64,000 bases of DNA from Craterostigma plantagineum (Eukaryota; Streptophyta; Magnoliopsida; Lamiales; Linderniaceae), in NCBI GenBank assembly GCA_027422505.1, contig JAPQWV010000300.1:62001-126000 (forward strand), given 5' to 3'. The notes beneath the pieces were generated by a model. That model was not told where the DNA came from. It worked only from the letters and a program-made list of their open reading frames with translations, and did no database searches. Each line of letters opens with the position of its first letter. Within the stretch, counting starts at the first letter, position 1. The translations under genes were made by a program, and so were the position numbers. Below are positions 22,556-34,860 of this stretch, one piece after another.

Positions 22556-25202
22556 AGATTTGTTCTGTTTTGAATCGAAATCATTAGAAATCGTATCGAG
22601 TTTCATTTCTGGAACTGTTCCGTGCGAAAAAGGAGCAAAAATCAAATTTCGATCTGTTAGCTCAAGTTCTGTGTTTAATTGAACTGATTTTGATGTTTCT
22701 GTGCTTGATTAAGTGTTGCAATTCATTTGCGAGTGAAGATATAAAAGTGCCTAAGAGGGGGGGTGAATTAGGCTAATAAAATTTTATGCTTCTTTTTCAA
22801 AACCTTAGTGTGGTGACTTAGTTATACCTACTGATGTTTGTAACTAGTATGCCTGATATATCCTAGTAACGTCAGATGTGTGTCGGGTCTGTCTCACAGC
22901 GATAAAGAAATAACTGAAAAGTAAATGTGAGACAGGATTTTTATAGAGGTTATATCCCCAACTGGGGTTTACTCCTCTCCTTGGGATTTTCTTCCCAAGA
23001 GTTTAACCAATCACTATAATGCACCGTAGCTGGATACAAAACTGATTGGTCAGCCCAATACACAACCGAAACAAGTCGAACACTAGACACTACTAGGTTA
23101 CCACACGCCGAGTTTCGTTCCTCGGAATCTCCTTGATCCCGACAGACACAGCTCGCTACCGAAGGGCCCCCGGACTTGTCCTTCCCTTCACGTGTGCGTA
23201 AACGTCGACCTTGCCTCCTTGGTATTGCTCACGTCCGAAGACAACACGTCCGAAGACAGAATATATGGCAGGGGATGATGGAATATTTGATGAATCACTC
23301 GCTCAGTGATGGATAGGCAAGTTAAAGTTCGGGTAGGCAGAAAGCTATCTCAAGTGACTAGCTCAGGAATATCTTAGTATCTCTCTGCTCAAGAATCTCT
23401 CGTAGGCTTTAAATACGCAAGTTCTGTTCCGTTTCTGTACTTCGAAAGTCTGAAGTGCAGTTCATATAAATCCTTTTCTAATAGCACTTCACATGGAAAG
23501 TCATATCAAACAATAATCACCAAATCAAGCATAGTTTCCATGTAGCTTTCGAGTCAATCATATCATATTAATCATGCTTCTAATAAATCGTCACAACGGT
23601 CATATAGCACATTAAAGCATGATTATATTCCATATAAAGCTCAATTTTCGTACTCAAGCAATTTCAACCATTTTGCCTATATTTTCCATATCGAATTTTC
23701 CATAAGTGATTCTCTGCTATCAGTTCCTAGTAACGAGTAACTTTAGATTTTCTTTCCAAGTATGGCACATAAGATAGCAAGGCATAAGCACGTTTTCCAT
23801 GTACAGCTCATAACATTTAATCAATATATTTACCATGTTTAGCACAAGAATCAGATCAGAGCTCACATAAATTGATTTATCACATCATGGCACAACTTTC
23901 CTTATTTCAGAGATCACATCCGTTTATAGCACATATCATATAATAGCTTCTTATCCATAAGGTCAATCAAATCAAATCTTTCCTAAATATAATAAACCAA
24001 TCAGCACAAGGAAAGATATCAATTAATATTTCGCATTTAATTCAGTGCAAGGCAAGCAAGGATCGTGCATATGATTTTCGTCCAGGAATAAACTGGTATC
24101 AACAGATATATCGCTTTCCATATATAAACAGCATATTTTCCATATATAGCTCAGTAGGATATCTCATGCATTATTTCCATATATAGCACAGAACGATATA
24201 TCCTATCTCATGGACTGTCTATAACACGCGATCACATAGTTCCATCAAATCATCACAAAATCACACGCAATTCAAATATTCAACACTTTAACAATTTATA
24301 GTTCATACACAATGCACGGACGAATATTATCATGAACTTAGACGTTTTATTTTTCCCAAATCGAATTGCTTATTTTATAGACCTAACGTCATTACAATTA
24401 CATCGTTCATCAAAACTTTCTAACATGTATGGACCAAAAAGGTCAACAGCGAGACGGTCAATACTGATTAGAGGTTCGAATTAGACTGAATTTTGAATCG
24501 ACCAAAGTTACTGTTTGCGCGAGAACTCAACATGTTTTGATTTCGTCAAAACTGAACATTATTTGCTCATCACATGTTTAATCTTCTGTTCGTGTGTAAT
24601 CAGTAGCTAATTTCAAGCAATTACCCGTAGTTTCATCGATCAATTTGATGTTTCTGCTTGAATTTAGTGCTAAAACCGTATTCCGTGTTTAATTGCGTAA
24701 TTTCAATTTTTCTCGCTAAGTTTTCGATTAGATTAAATTTCTCGATCGAAAACTCAGTTCGAGAAATTTTCCCAATTAGATACGAACTTGTTACTGAAGT
24801 CGCTGCTATTAAGAGCGATTGAAGCTGAAATATTTCTCGAGCATTCATTCAGCAAAAATCTTTTTCGACGAGACTTATCTTGACTCCGCGCACCTAAACG
24901 TTTATCTCAAAAAACATTTTCGGTCAGACATTTAAGTTTGACCTAGCGAATAAATCATTTGTGCTCGAAAAACTTTTTCGGTCAACCGATTTAGTTGATC
25001 GGCGAGAAACTTACTAATAGTACTGTTTCTTAACGATCGAAATAAATTTATGCATCGGAAATTTTTCTCGACCGAAAGATGTTTAGCAATTTATTTCGCT
25101 CGATCACCTGCGCACCAAATATTACTAACTGATTTGTCACTTGTGAAGCACATTACATCGTTTCAAATCTTCAAAACAACCAACGAAGATCCTTAGTCAA
25201 CT
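22556..25202 (+). other. non-coding leader and AT-rich insertion
   Basis: There is no gene in this 2.6 kb. Near 22752 the sequence GTGCCTAAGAGGGGGGG begins a G-run word followed by TGAATTAGG, which I have the impression of seeing often in plant retrotransposon-derived DNA. From 23460 to 24300 the sequence is AT-rich, with many words like CCATATATAGCACA and TCACATC. From 24840 to 25080 there are recurring TTTTTCGGTCAACCG-like words. A copia leader disrupted by another insertion is likely, but its limits are not resolvable. Confidence 0.35.
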
Positions 25203-25213
25203 CATCAACATAA

Positions 25214-26781
25214 ATGGATGCTTATGCGCTTGGAAACGACAATCTTCCTGCAATCTTGGAGGCGAATACACAGTTCGGCGCAGTAGGTTCTTGAATTTTA
25301 TGGAGTTCAAAGATGAGGCTGAAATCTTCTAGCATCACTCGAAGAGGGACCCGTACAGGTTTGGCTTACTCAAGACGGTGATAATACGAACAATCCCCTG
25401 GTCGAACCTCCTAGGCGAGTGAAGACTCCCAACGAGTACGATGAGGTGGAGAAACAAAGAGCAAAGGCCGATCTAATAGCCAAGAAAGCCTTGATGCAGG
25501 ACTTCCCCAATGATATCTACAGACAGATAGACAGCCTCCCAACGGCTAAAATAAAGTGGGATGAACTCCATCGAATGATGCAGAGAACCGAAGTGAGCGT
25601 CAAGGCTAAGAAGGCAAACATACTCACATCGTATGGTACCTCACATTTTTCAATGAAATGAGGATGCCTGAGGTCCACAAGACCAAAATGGAGATGAGCA
25701 TTCGGTTCCTATCCTCGTTGACCACAATGGAAGAAAATATCCACTTAGCTCTGACAGAACAAATACTTGGATGAGATGGATATTCACGCTGTTTTTAACA
25801 ACCTCGCACAACACGAAGAAGACATCAAACGAGATACAAAATAGCAGAAGGGCAAACAGACCGAAGACTCGATAGCTCTAGTTTCAGAGAAGTGGAGCTC
25901 CCGCACGCAAAGAAAAGCATGTCAAGCTTTCCAGCTCTTCAGAGGATGAGGAACCATCGGATTCAGGACTTCATCCTCATGTCAAGGAATTTGGTAAACT
26001 AGTTGGCCTTAATCGCCAAAATGATGACGAAGCAATACTTCAAGAAGAAGTCGTCATCCTCTGCTTACAGACTCCGATCTACAAGCTCGAAGAATAAAGA
26101 GAAACCAACTGAGTCCTCAGAAGCCACAGCCTCAAAAGACCCACTTAAATGTTTCAATTGTGGGAACCGGGAAAACCGGTCATTTTGTCAGAGTGCACCC
26201 TTCAAAAGAAGAAGGACGCCTACTACTACTCCTGGAGTAGCTCTCATGGCGCGCCTCGATGATGATCAGGAAGGTGGAACTTCCGCTAGGACGGACAAAG
26301 ACTACGCATCCACTTCATCTCAGGAGGTAGTAAACCTTGACTCTACACATTTTGACCTATTAGTTGATATGCAAACTATGCCAGAATTTAGGAGATCTCA
26401 TGAAGACCAAGTTCGAAATGAGCCACATGGCAGAGATGCAGTTCTTCTTAGGATTCAGGTAAGGCAGCTCGAAGATGAAATTTTCATAAGTCAGGCCAAG
26501 TACATCAAAGACATGTTGAAGAAATTCCATCAAGATCAGAGCACGCCTCTTAGCACTCCCATGGCAACAAGCTGCAAATTAGATGTCGATCCCTCTGGAA
26601 AAGCGGTCGACATCACTCTCTATCGCAGTATCATTGCTTCTGTATCTCACCACAAGTCGGTCGGACATCATGTTTGCCGCGTGATTGTGTGCCCGTTTCC
26701 AAGCCGATCCCAAAGAATCCCACATGCTAGCAGTCAACCGGATCCTGTGCTACCTCAAGGGCACTCTACCTTAGGATTGCG
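25214..26781 (+). pseudogene. copia (SIRE-type) gag-RT relic with internal deletion
   Basis: A gag segment starts near 25214 (MDAYALGNDN) and is clear at 25419-25661 (EVEKQRAKADLIAKKALMQD and PTAKIKWDELHRMMQRTEVS). A zinc knuckle follows at 26003-26230 (LKCFNCGNRENRSF), with the His position altered. From about 26400 the text jumps straight to the late RT region: KFEMSHMAEMQFFLGFQV, YIKDMLKKFHQDQSTPLSTP and the DITLYRS segment. Protease, integrase and most of RT are gone. Stops and frame changes are frequent. The SIRE-type assignment rests on the RT wording. Confidence 0.75.
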
Positions 26782-27096
26782 TGTTAGGAATTAATTATAG
26801 TGTCCTCTAATTATTTGAGTCTTGGGTTTATGTTTATTTATTTAATGGGTTGTAGTAGTTTGGGGAGACAAATGATATTTTGTATAAGTTTGGTTACTGG
26901 GCTTTAATATACCAATTACTTGTGGTATATAAAGCTCATACTTACCCTAATTAGGGTTTATCAAAAGTATTATCAAGTTAGCCACAAAGTAGGTTTCTCT
27001 CCAAGAACACACACACTACATGCACTAGAAGGTGGAAACCAATCTAGCTTTTGATCCTTCTTTGGTAATATAAGGACCAACAAGTGGTATCAGAGC
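26782..27096 (+). repeat. copia LTR (301 bp) and primer-binding site
   Basis: The LTR starts TGTTAGGAATTAATT at 26782 and ends GGACCAACA at 27082. TGGTATCAGAGC at 27085-27096 is an exact Met-tRNA-type primer-binding site. A TATA-like GTGGTATATAAAGC lies at about 26925-26938. It opens directly inside the previous copia relic, so this element inserted into that one. No 3' LTR of the family is visible. Confidence 0.8.
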
Positions 27097-27999
27097 CTAA
27101 AAGTGGATCTGTATTTTCGATTTGAATCCTGTATCATTCGATTCAGACGTGATTTGAGGGAGATTTAACCTGAAAGAACTCATTTTCGTTTTTCACTGTT
27201 TTTGGGCATTTTTAAATCGTTTTCACTAATTTCTTTCTCCTAAGACATAAGAAAACTAACTACAAATATTTTTCTGGTCTTTCACATCGATTTCCGTCAA
27301 GTTTGAGCAGGATTTGAGCAAAAATCGAGTCTGAAAATAGGTTTTTCTGGGTCTGTTCTTCACTTTCGGGAAGGTTTCGCATAGTAGTAAGAAATTTGAA
27401 GGATTCGGCCGAAATGTTTTCATTTTGCTGAGAGTCGCGCGATTAAAGTCTCGGCAAATTTCAGTTTTTTTTATGATCGAATCGTCCGAACCTTTTCTTT
27501 TTTGATAAATCGCGTGAATTGCAATTTCAGGTCATAAGTCAAAGCGCCCAATTATCATTTGGACTAAAATCGCCCGAATTCAAGCCTCTAGGATCTCTGT
27601 TGCTCGATTCTCGCAGTTTGAACCTTTGTCGCCCGATTTTGATACCTGGGACTTGAACTGCACGATTCTCAGCATTACAGACTAAAATCGCCCGAATTTG
27701 CATCTATAGGACTAGTGTCAACCGATTGTCAACAGTACAAACTTAAGTAGATCGAATTTGATTTATTTGAACTCAAATCGCCCGATCCTCAAGCTTTAGG
27801 CAAAAATTCACCCGACTTTAACATACAAAAGACTAAATTCAGCGAACTCACGCATTTTGACTCAAAAATCAAATTCTTCATACTTGACTATAATTGTTCG
27901 ATTCGCATTAACGATCATTACCAAACAAAACACGGACGGTCTTGCTATTGGATCTGACAACCGAGCACCACTGCTAAGCGGGGGAGTAAGGGATTTGGA
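27097..27999 (+). other. copia leader with recurring TCGCCCGA words
   Basis: Non-coding leader between the primer-binding site and gag. The word AAATCGCCCGAA or close variants recurs about every 60-90 bases between 27540 and 27800. No protein-coding signal was found. Confidence 0.5.
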
Positions 28000-28860
28000 A
28001 GCAACGCTTCATCAACTTCACAGAAATCAAGGATGCAGACCTCACTCACGACATGCTCTCTTCCATTTTTGAAGGCCCAGCTCAATTTTGGACCATCATT
28101 CCTGCCCAACCCGATGCAGTTCCTGCCATTCCTAAGCGAAGAACTCCTAAGGATCCCGGTCGATACAATGACGCTGAGAGGGCACGAGCCAGAACGGACA
28201 AGCTTGCACGACCTACGTACTTCAGGCTCTACCGAATGATGTATACAAGCAAGTGGACGCAATGATCACTGCCAAGGAAATCTGCGATGAAGTGTCCAAA
28301 ATGATGGTTGGGACAGAAGTGAGCAACCTATCAAAGAAATCGAGCATCCTCACTACCTATGATTCCTTCAAAGCTAGGAAGGGGGAAGAACATCAGCACA
28401 GTTATCTTCGTTTCTTGACCATCATCAATGAGATAAGGAAGATCAACATTCAGCGTCCAAAGCTTGAGCGGAACATCAAATTCCTCTCCACACTTCAACC
28501 TGAGTGGGGAGGGATTGCAGTTCTGGACAAGCAACAGAACAAGGATTTAGATGCAATGGACATTCATTCCTTGCATGATAACCTCTCTGAATACTCCTAG
28601 TATGCCAAAGAGATCAAGAGCGAGAGAAAGAAAAATATTGACATGGAACCTATTGCCCTCCTGACCACTAAATCAAACAACAGAACTCAAAGACCGCCAA
28701 AGGAAAACAGGTAATGCAATCTGACACTTCAGAGAATACTGATTTGGACCAAGAATCTGAGAACGAACTTGAATCCATCAGAAAGAAACTATTCATGATC
28801 TCAGATACAGTCAATAAGATGAGCGTCTATCATGAAGCACAAACCCAGTTATATAAGTGA
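28000..28860 (+). pseudogene. copia gag relic related to the one at 25214
   Basis: The clearest frame is 28253-28600, with ITAKEICDEVSKMMVGTEVS, EEHQHSYLRFLTIINEIRKI and LERNIKFLSTLQPEWG, a UBN2-type gag domain. Upstream, 28033-28265 holds the domain start in shifted frames (EGPAQFWTIIPAQPDA). It continues decayed to about 28860 (FMISDTVNKMSVYHEAQ). It resembles the gag at 25419 in IDSLPTAK versus VDAMITAK and in the TEVS-KSSILT region. The remaining coding part is lost where gypsy sequence begins. Confidence 0.7.
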
Positions 28861-28864
28861 GTTC

Positions 28865-30075
28865 TTGAGCCTTCAGAGATAAATTCAGATCTTCTTGTGT
28901 GACACGCATGGACTGAATATTTTCGAACTTGCTATGTTATGCATGTCAATGGTTACCACGTGGATTTTTGTGTGCGAAAATGAGAAGGGCACTAGGATTT
29001 ACTCATTGGCCAAAATATTTTCCTAACGTATTTACCACTTAGTGAGCCCCTTTGACCCTTATTTGACTTATTTGTTGACTCGGAGCCCATATATTTAGCC
29101 TATACGACCCCTATCAACGTGTTAATTTATCGATATCGTGAATAGTGACTTGTTGGTTGAGAAGGAGCTAATCGTCGATGCATGTTATGAACTCGTCTTA
29201 TGATATAGATCTCTCTTCGTAATATTGCAGCGGACTAGAAACCTCTCCATTAGATAAGACGTAAAAAAAAGAGAGATAGGAGGGGCTGGTTCGGGAAAAA
29301 AGGAAGCGAAAAAAGAAGAAAAAAGCGAAAAAAAGGAAAAAAAAAAAGAAAAAAACAAGCGAGAAGAGCTAGAAAAGGAAAAGGATGAGTTGCGTGAGAC
29401 ATAGGCACGGCGTTAGAAGAGCGAAATAAGTGGTGAGAAGAGCGATTCGATGATCGACACGGTTGATACTTTTAGCTCAGTTTCCTATATGACGCACCTT
29501 TCAAAACCCGAGCCCCATTACACCCCTTGATTAAAGACCCTTTGATTCGTGCATAACTTCTACTATGTGACTATGATGTGATTTGCAAGTATAGAACAAT
29601 ATCCTTTCATGTCGTGAATTGAGCGTCTTTATACAGACCCCTTTGAAAACACCCGGGTGACTTGAGCAATCCTTGGGAGAGTTGTGGAGTGATGCATGGT
29701 ATAATTCTAGAAATGTCTTTCATGCTATGATAAGATTGCGGCCTATTACCTCATGCCTCGTGTTTTGACTAGATCGTTCATTAGTCTATGATTATCTCGA
29801 CTTTATATGCCTTTACGTTTTCTGAGGTGAAACAGGAGAATTTCATTGAATAATGTTCTATAATCCTAACTTGATTGGTTTTATTCTGCTTTTACGATCG
29901 AGGACGATCGAAGCTAGTTTGGAGATTGTTGATAAGTTAGGATTTAATACTATTTTTATACCCCGAAAAAGTATATTTTCGGCCGTTATATATCCGAATA
30001 CACGTGGATATCCTACCCTTACGTACATACTTTTTATTTGACCGATATTGGAGCAAAAAGAATCAAAGTCGAGCT
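28865..30075 (+). mobile_element. gypsy relic: 3' untranslated region, polypurine tract and LTR start
   Basis: Positions 29865-29926 match 60-125, and an LTR start TGTTGATAAG at 29927 matches the LTR at 126. The LTR breaks off near 30075. Upstream, 29263-29395 is an almost pure A/G tract (GGAAGCGAAAAAAGAAG and similar). There is no coding sequence. This is a fragment of the same family as the left-edge element, wedged between two copia parts. Confidence 0.65.
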
Positions 30076-30080
30076 AGTAT

Positions 30081-30463
30081 GTGCATTATACGTGGGCCAC
30101 ACAAGAATGGTTTTGTGAGACAAAATACATAGCAACCTCAGAGACAGCTAAAGAAGATGTTTGGATGAAAAAGTTCTTGGAGGAACTTACTGTGGTACCA
30201 GTTGCGGACAGACCGGTTACACTTTGGAATGATAATAGTGGTGCAGTCGCGCAAGCAAATGAACCACGATCTCATAGCAAGTCCAAACATATTGAGAGAA
30301 AATAGCACGTACTATGCGAGTTCGTTGAAAACAGGATGATCGCCGCGTAGAAAATCACCATCGTGAAAAACGTGGCGGACCCCCTCTCGAAGCCCTTCTT
30401 CCAGACAGTTATGGAACAACATTTGGACAAGATGGGGCTACGATACCATTGTGACTGGCATTA
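30081..30463 (+). pseudogene. copia RNase H C-terminal fragment
   Basis: The frame reads WATQEWFCETKYIATSETAK, then VWMKKFLEELTVVPV, VTLWNDNSGAVAQANEPRSH and KSKHIERK, with a stop replacing the next residue. It continues as CEFVENRMIAA, NVADPLSKPF and MGLRYHCDWH before the stop at 30461-30463. This is the end of copia pol. The 5' part is missing. Confidence 0.82.
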
Positions 30464-31040
30464 GGTTCAGCACATGACATTCGAGTGCAAGTGGGAGGCT
30501 GTTATGGAGTGTGCCCTCGGGATGCCGTATGAGGACTAGGAATAATATAGGGCGCACGATGATGTGTACGTCGCTAGACAGTTTTACTGTATATACTATC
30601 AAAATAAAGTAGTGAATATTATTTTCACTATAATAAAGGCATTATTATTTATTTATTGAATATAAAGTCTGCTTGGCATCCGGTGGTGAGATAAATAAAT
30701 AACACCCAAATGTTTGAGTTGAACGTCTGATTCTCGTGGGAACGAAAAAGGAGACACCGGGCGGTCCTTAATCTCATCATTAAATAAAAAGTCCATAAGT
30801 CCAAGGATTCTAGGTGCCAGATATCCGAATATGACTTATTCATTGACGACCACATAGTATCGGTAGTGTCACCGTTTACCTGAGAAGTTGTGGGTCACCT
30901 CTTGATTCGATAGTCACCTCACTAGAGGCGATGGAATCCAAAGTGGTTGTAGTTATGTCTTTTTCTTTCCGTGACTCATGTATAAAATATAAATAAATTT
31001 ATTTAATTATTTTTGGTCTGAATAAGATTTCTTGACTGAT

Positions 31041-31062
31041 ATATATATATATATATATATCG
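31041..31062. repeat. (AT)n microsatellite
   Basis: A run of AT dinucleotides inside the interrupted copia LTR, just where the LTR copy at 35536 stops matching. Confidence 0.85.
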
Positions 31063-31885
31063 GCAATCTACACATAAATACGTGATAGAAAATTAAAAAG
31101 CCACTGTCCCTTGTCAGACATCTTTTTAAGCTAGGTACCCATTTGAATAAAAATTTTACATATAGGTACCTAATCACCTAAGATTACCAAATTACCCTTA
31201 TTAGTTGATTTACAATTTCAATTCAGTTTTTTTTCTCTGCAATTATCGAGCTCCATCCCGCCGTCGACGAAGTTTCTTCTTGCCTACCACCTCTTTCTGC
31301 TCGTGCCGGCGCCGAACAACGATCGACGAGCCTCTTGAACGTTAGGTTCTCAATTTTGGGTCTCGATTTTGTCAGTTAAGCTTTTGTTTTGCTTTGGGTT
31401 TGGTTAATCGATTTCACTCGTTTGTTCAAGGTTTAGCCCAAATCTGGAGCTGAATGCGATCCAAGAGCTCGATATATTGGTGGAATGTTAGGATTTGATA
31501 GTTATTGAGGCTAAATCATCGTGATTTCGGATTTTTTTTATATAACTATAACGACTTACCATTTGTTATGTATATTACGTAACATTTGTTATGTTTGTTA
31601 CGTACCATTGTACGTTTCTATACGGTACCAAGATGTACGCGTACGCAGTACCATTGCAAACTATACAGCCATACCATTTATACAGGTTGCCATATTATCT
31701 GAAAATATGTCGTCTACAAGTTCGGTTAGGGGCGGACCGTTATTTGATTGTGTGAGTATAAAAAAAGGGAGTCATTCTTAGTATCGATTAATGAAGCGAC
31801 GACGCACGAGATTAATGCTCAAACCGATGACGGAAATTTTATTCGTGACCCTGACATTCGTATTCTTCCCGGTCGCTGAAAGACG

Positions 31886-31987
31886 CGGAGGATTCCTTCT
31901 CAGGTAGATAGAACATCCAACAAATGCAAAATATGTGGGAAATACGGGAATAATCATCGTACTTGTAGAGAAGCCGTATCAACGTAG
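31886..31987 (+). pseudogene. MULE transposase C-terminal zinc-knuckle remnant
   Basis: The frame reads RRIPSQVDRTSNKCKICGKY, then GNNHRTCREAVST and a stop. The spacing is C-x2-C-x9-C with the expected His at position 9 replaced by Asn and a His two residues later. MULE transposases often end with such a basic stretch plus a knuckle. No MULE or SWIM domain precedes it, so only the tail remains. Confidence 0.5.
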
Positions 31988-32149
31988 GGTCCGTATTTTC
32001 CATGTATTTGTTACTGCTTTTGTCCCAACAACATTTGTTGTTGCTCTTTTGTATGGTAATGGCATATTCTTTTATCCAAATGATGCCAGTAGGTTATTCT
32101 TTTGTCCAGTATCAATAGGATATAGCTCACTGTTTTTGTTTAAATGATG

Positions 32150-32840
32150 CCAACAAGGTACCGTAATATATGCCAACAAGGTACTGTAATATATGATAAC
32201 AAGGTACTGTAATAAATGCCAACAAGATACCGTAATATATGCCAACAAGGTTCTGTAATATATGACAACAAGGTACATTAATATATACCAACAAGGTACT
32301 GTAATATATGCCAATTTGGTATTGTAATATATGATAACAAGGTACCGTAATATATGCCAACAAGGTACCGTAATATATGACAACAAGTTGCAGTAATATA
32401 TAACAACAAGGTACTCTAATATATGCCAATTTGGTATGTAATATATGACAACAAGATACTGTAATAAATGCCAACAAGGTACCGTAATATATGCCAATAA
32501 GGTACTGTAATAAATGACAATAAGATACAGTAATATATGCCAACAAGGTACTGTAATATATGCCAATTTGGTACTGTAATATATGACAACAAGGTACTGT
32601 AATATATGCCAACAAGATCCCGTAATATATGTCAACAAGGTATCGTCATATATGACAACAAGATAATGTAATATATGACAACAAGGTACTGTAATATATG
32701 CAAAATTGGTACTGTAATATATGACAACAAGTACCGTAATATATGCCAATAAGGTAATGTAAATATATATCAACAAGGTACTCTAATATAAGCAAAAAGG
32801 TGCGATAATATATGCCATCAAAGTACTGTAATATGTGAAA
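32150..32840. repeat. 23-bp minisatellite, about 30 copies
   Basis: The consensus is close to GGTACTGTAATATATGCCAA plus CAA. Copies vary at a few positions (GCCAACAA, GACAACAA, GCCAATTT). The array has no stop codons in two minus-strand frames, which yields long artificial frames (32072-32776 and 32127-32615) rich in Tyr, Ile and Leu with 23-residue periodicity. These frames are a by-product of the repeat and are not called as genes. Confidence 0.9.
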
Positions 32841-33599
32841 ATAAGGTGCACTAAACATACCATAGAGGATACGGTATCGTTTCAGAAATAGGTACCGTAT
32901 AAATTAAAGTAAGAGTTCGAATATATGACTTGGGGATATTTTATCAAAAAAGAAGCCTTTCAGAAGATGTTTGATGTCAAAAAAGAAAGAGACAATTTCT
33001 GATATTTTTCTGTCATGACTGGACATTTTTATGACTTTTTTCTGTCATGATTCGACATATTCTGACGTTTCCTATCATGACTGGACATATTACTGACATA
33101 CGAGGTAATAATCACAAAAGCCGGCTCCTCTGACATGTCGTTGCCTTTCAGAAAATGTTTGATGCCATATGTAATTTTGGTACTACAACGGTCTTTGAGA
33201 CGGTACGCTTAAAACAAACAAATAGGTACCCCTACATAGCTAAGAAAGGTACGACATCCCTAAATATGTGATACGTCATACTAGGGTTAGTATTTTTCGA
33301 GGTCGTACGAATTAGTTTTTCATCTGGAACACCCTAAAACACTAATATAGAGTATTAATTACCTTTTATATTAAATTAGGTGCATTAGGCCTTACACCCA
33401 TGAATTAAACCTTCGAACTCCAAGATTCATTAGAATATAATGATAGAAGCAAGAACATCTTACAACATATTTTGAAAAATCAGGTGACTCCTAAATGTGC
33501 GAATTTTTTTCTTTTTTTAGTCATATTATTGTTAGGGCTGGTCAAAATTGCAGAACAATGCGATTTGCTTAGGAATTTGTTTAATTTCGATGGTATTTT

Positions 33600-34190
33600 C
33601 GATGGTATAACAAATGGTACGGTATACTTGCAGATTCGGGTACTGTATATGTATGCATAATGATACGATAAACCTGCAGATTATGGTACTATATATGTAA
33701 AAGATAAGGTACATGACTATACAGGATATATGTAAAAGATAAGGTACTTCATATATTCTAGTTATGGTACGCTATATTTATACATAATGGTACGGTAAAC
33801 TTGCAGATTATGGTATTATATATGTAAAAGACAAGGTACGTTAAGGTAAAAGATAAGGTACTTCATATATTCTGGTTATGATACGCTATATATATAGATA
33901 TGGTATAGTTAACCTGCATATTATTGTACTCTGTATGTAAAAGATAATGTACGCTAATATAAAATAAAAGGTACTTCACAAATTCTTCTTATGGTACGGT
34001 ACATATATATAAGTGGCACAGTTAACCTGCATATTATGGGACTCTGTATGTAAAAGATAAGGTACGTTAATATAAAAGATAATGTACTTCATATATTTTG
34101 GTTATGGTACGTTGTATATATACATAGTGGTACGGTAAACCTACACATTATGTTAAAAGATAATGTACGTTAATATGAAAACTTATGGTA
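33600..34190. repeat. tandem array with period about 113 bp
   Basis: Four to five degenerate units contain GGTACGGTAAACTTGCAGATT, then TATGTAAAAGATAAGGTACG and ACTTCATATATTCTGG. The AACCTGCA-type word recurs near 33671, 33799, 33911, 34024 and 34138. It shares the GGTAC word with the 23-bp array. No coding potential. Confidence 0.75.
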
Positions 34191-34860
34191 CTGCATAAAA
34201 TACAGATAGTCTCCAAATAGTCTCATCCCCAAGTCAAATAATTGAACTTAAACAACAAAATCTCCAAACAGTCTACGTCGCCAAATTGGAGCCGGTTAAA
34301 CTCTGAATGCAAAGTCTTCTTTCATAGATACTCATTCGTCCGTGCCCAACAATTCGTCAGAAAATGAGCTTGCACAATATAAAAATGACATTAACGCAGA
34401 ACTGCAACAAAGTCGACGGAAATATACATAATGCTAAAACTTACGAATGCTCTAGCGGTCCAGGTCATCTTATGCGAGGATACATGCACAAAGCTACCAC
34501 ATTAAATTGAACCATTCCAAAACAACAACAAATCGATGTCATTCAAAAAACACGCAGCTATTGTTACGAACATTAACCGAAAATGCTTAAACCCAACAAA
34601 TAACGGCAAAATCAAACTAGATACAAGCCTATTGGTAATGGTAATACCATGACAAAATGCCACGAAGGACTTACCTATCGATTTCAGAAGGGGAATACCA
34701 CAACGAACGAGAACCCACAACGTTGAATCTGAAGCAAAAACAAAAGCGGGTCGATTTCTGGGAGAAAGTCACGCGATTTGGGTTGGTTTGGGATGGTGCG
34801 ATTTTTTTTATTTTTTTTTAAGAATGAACGTAAGGTGAAATAAGAAACTAGGTAAATGAT
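34191..34860. other. right interior of the MULE
   Basis: Non-coding. A T-rich run (ATTTTTTTTATTTTTTTTTA) lies near 34801-34820. No gene is recognised on either strand. Confidence 0.4.

Noticed and set aside
32072..32776. 234-residue minus-strand frame rich in Tyr, Ile and Leu
   Set aside because: It is created by a 23-bp minisatellite without stops; a second overlapping frame shows the same pattern, so it is not called as a gene.
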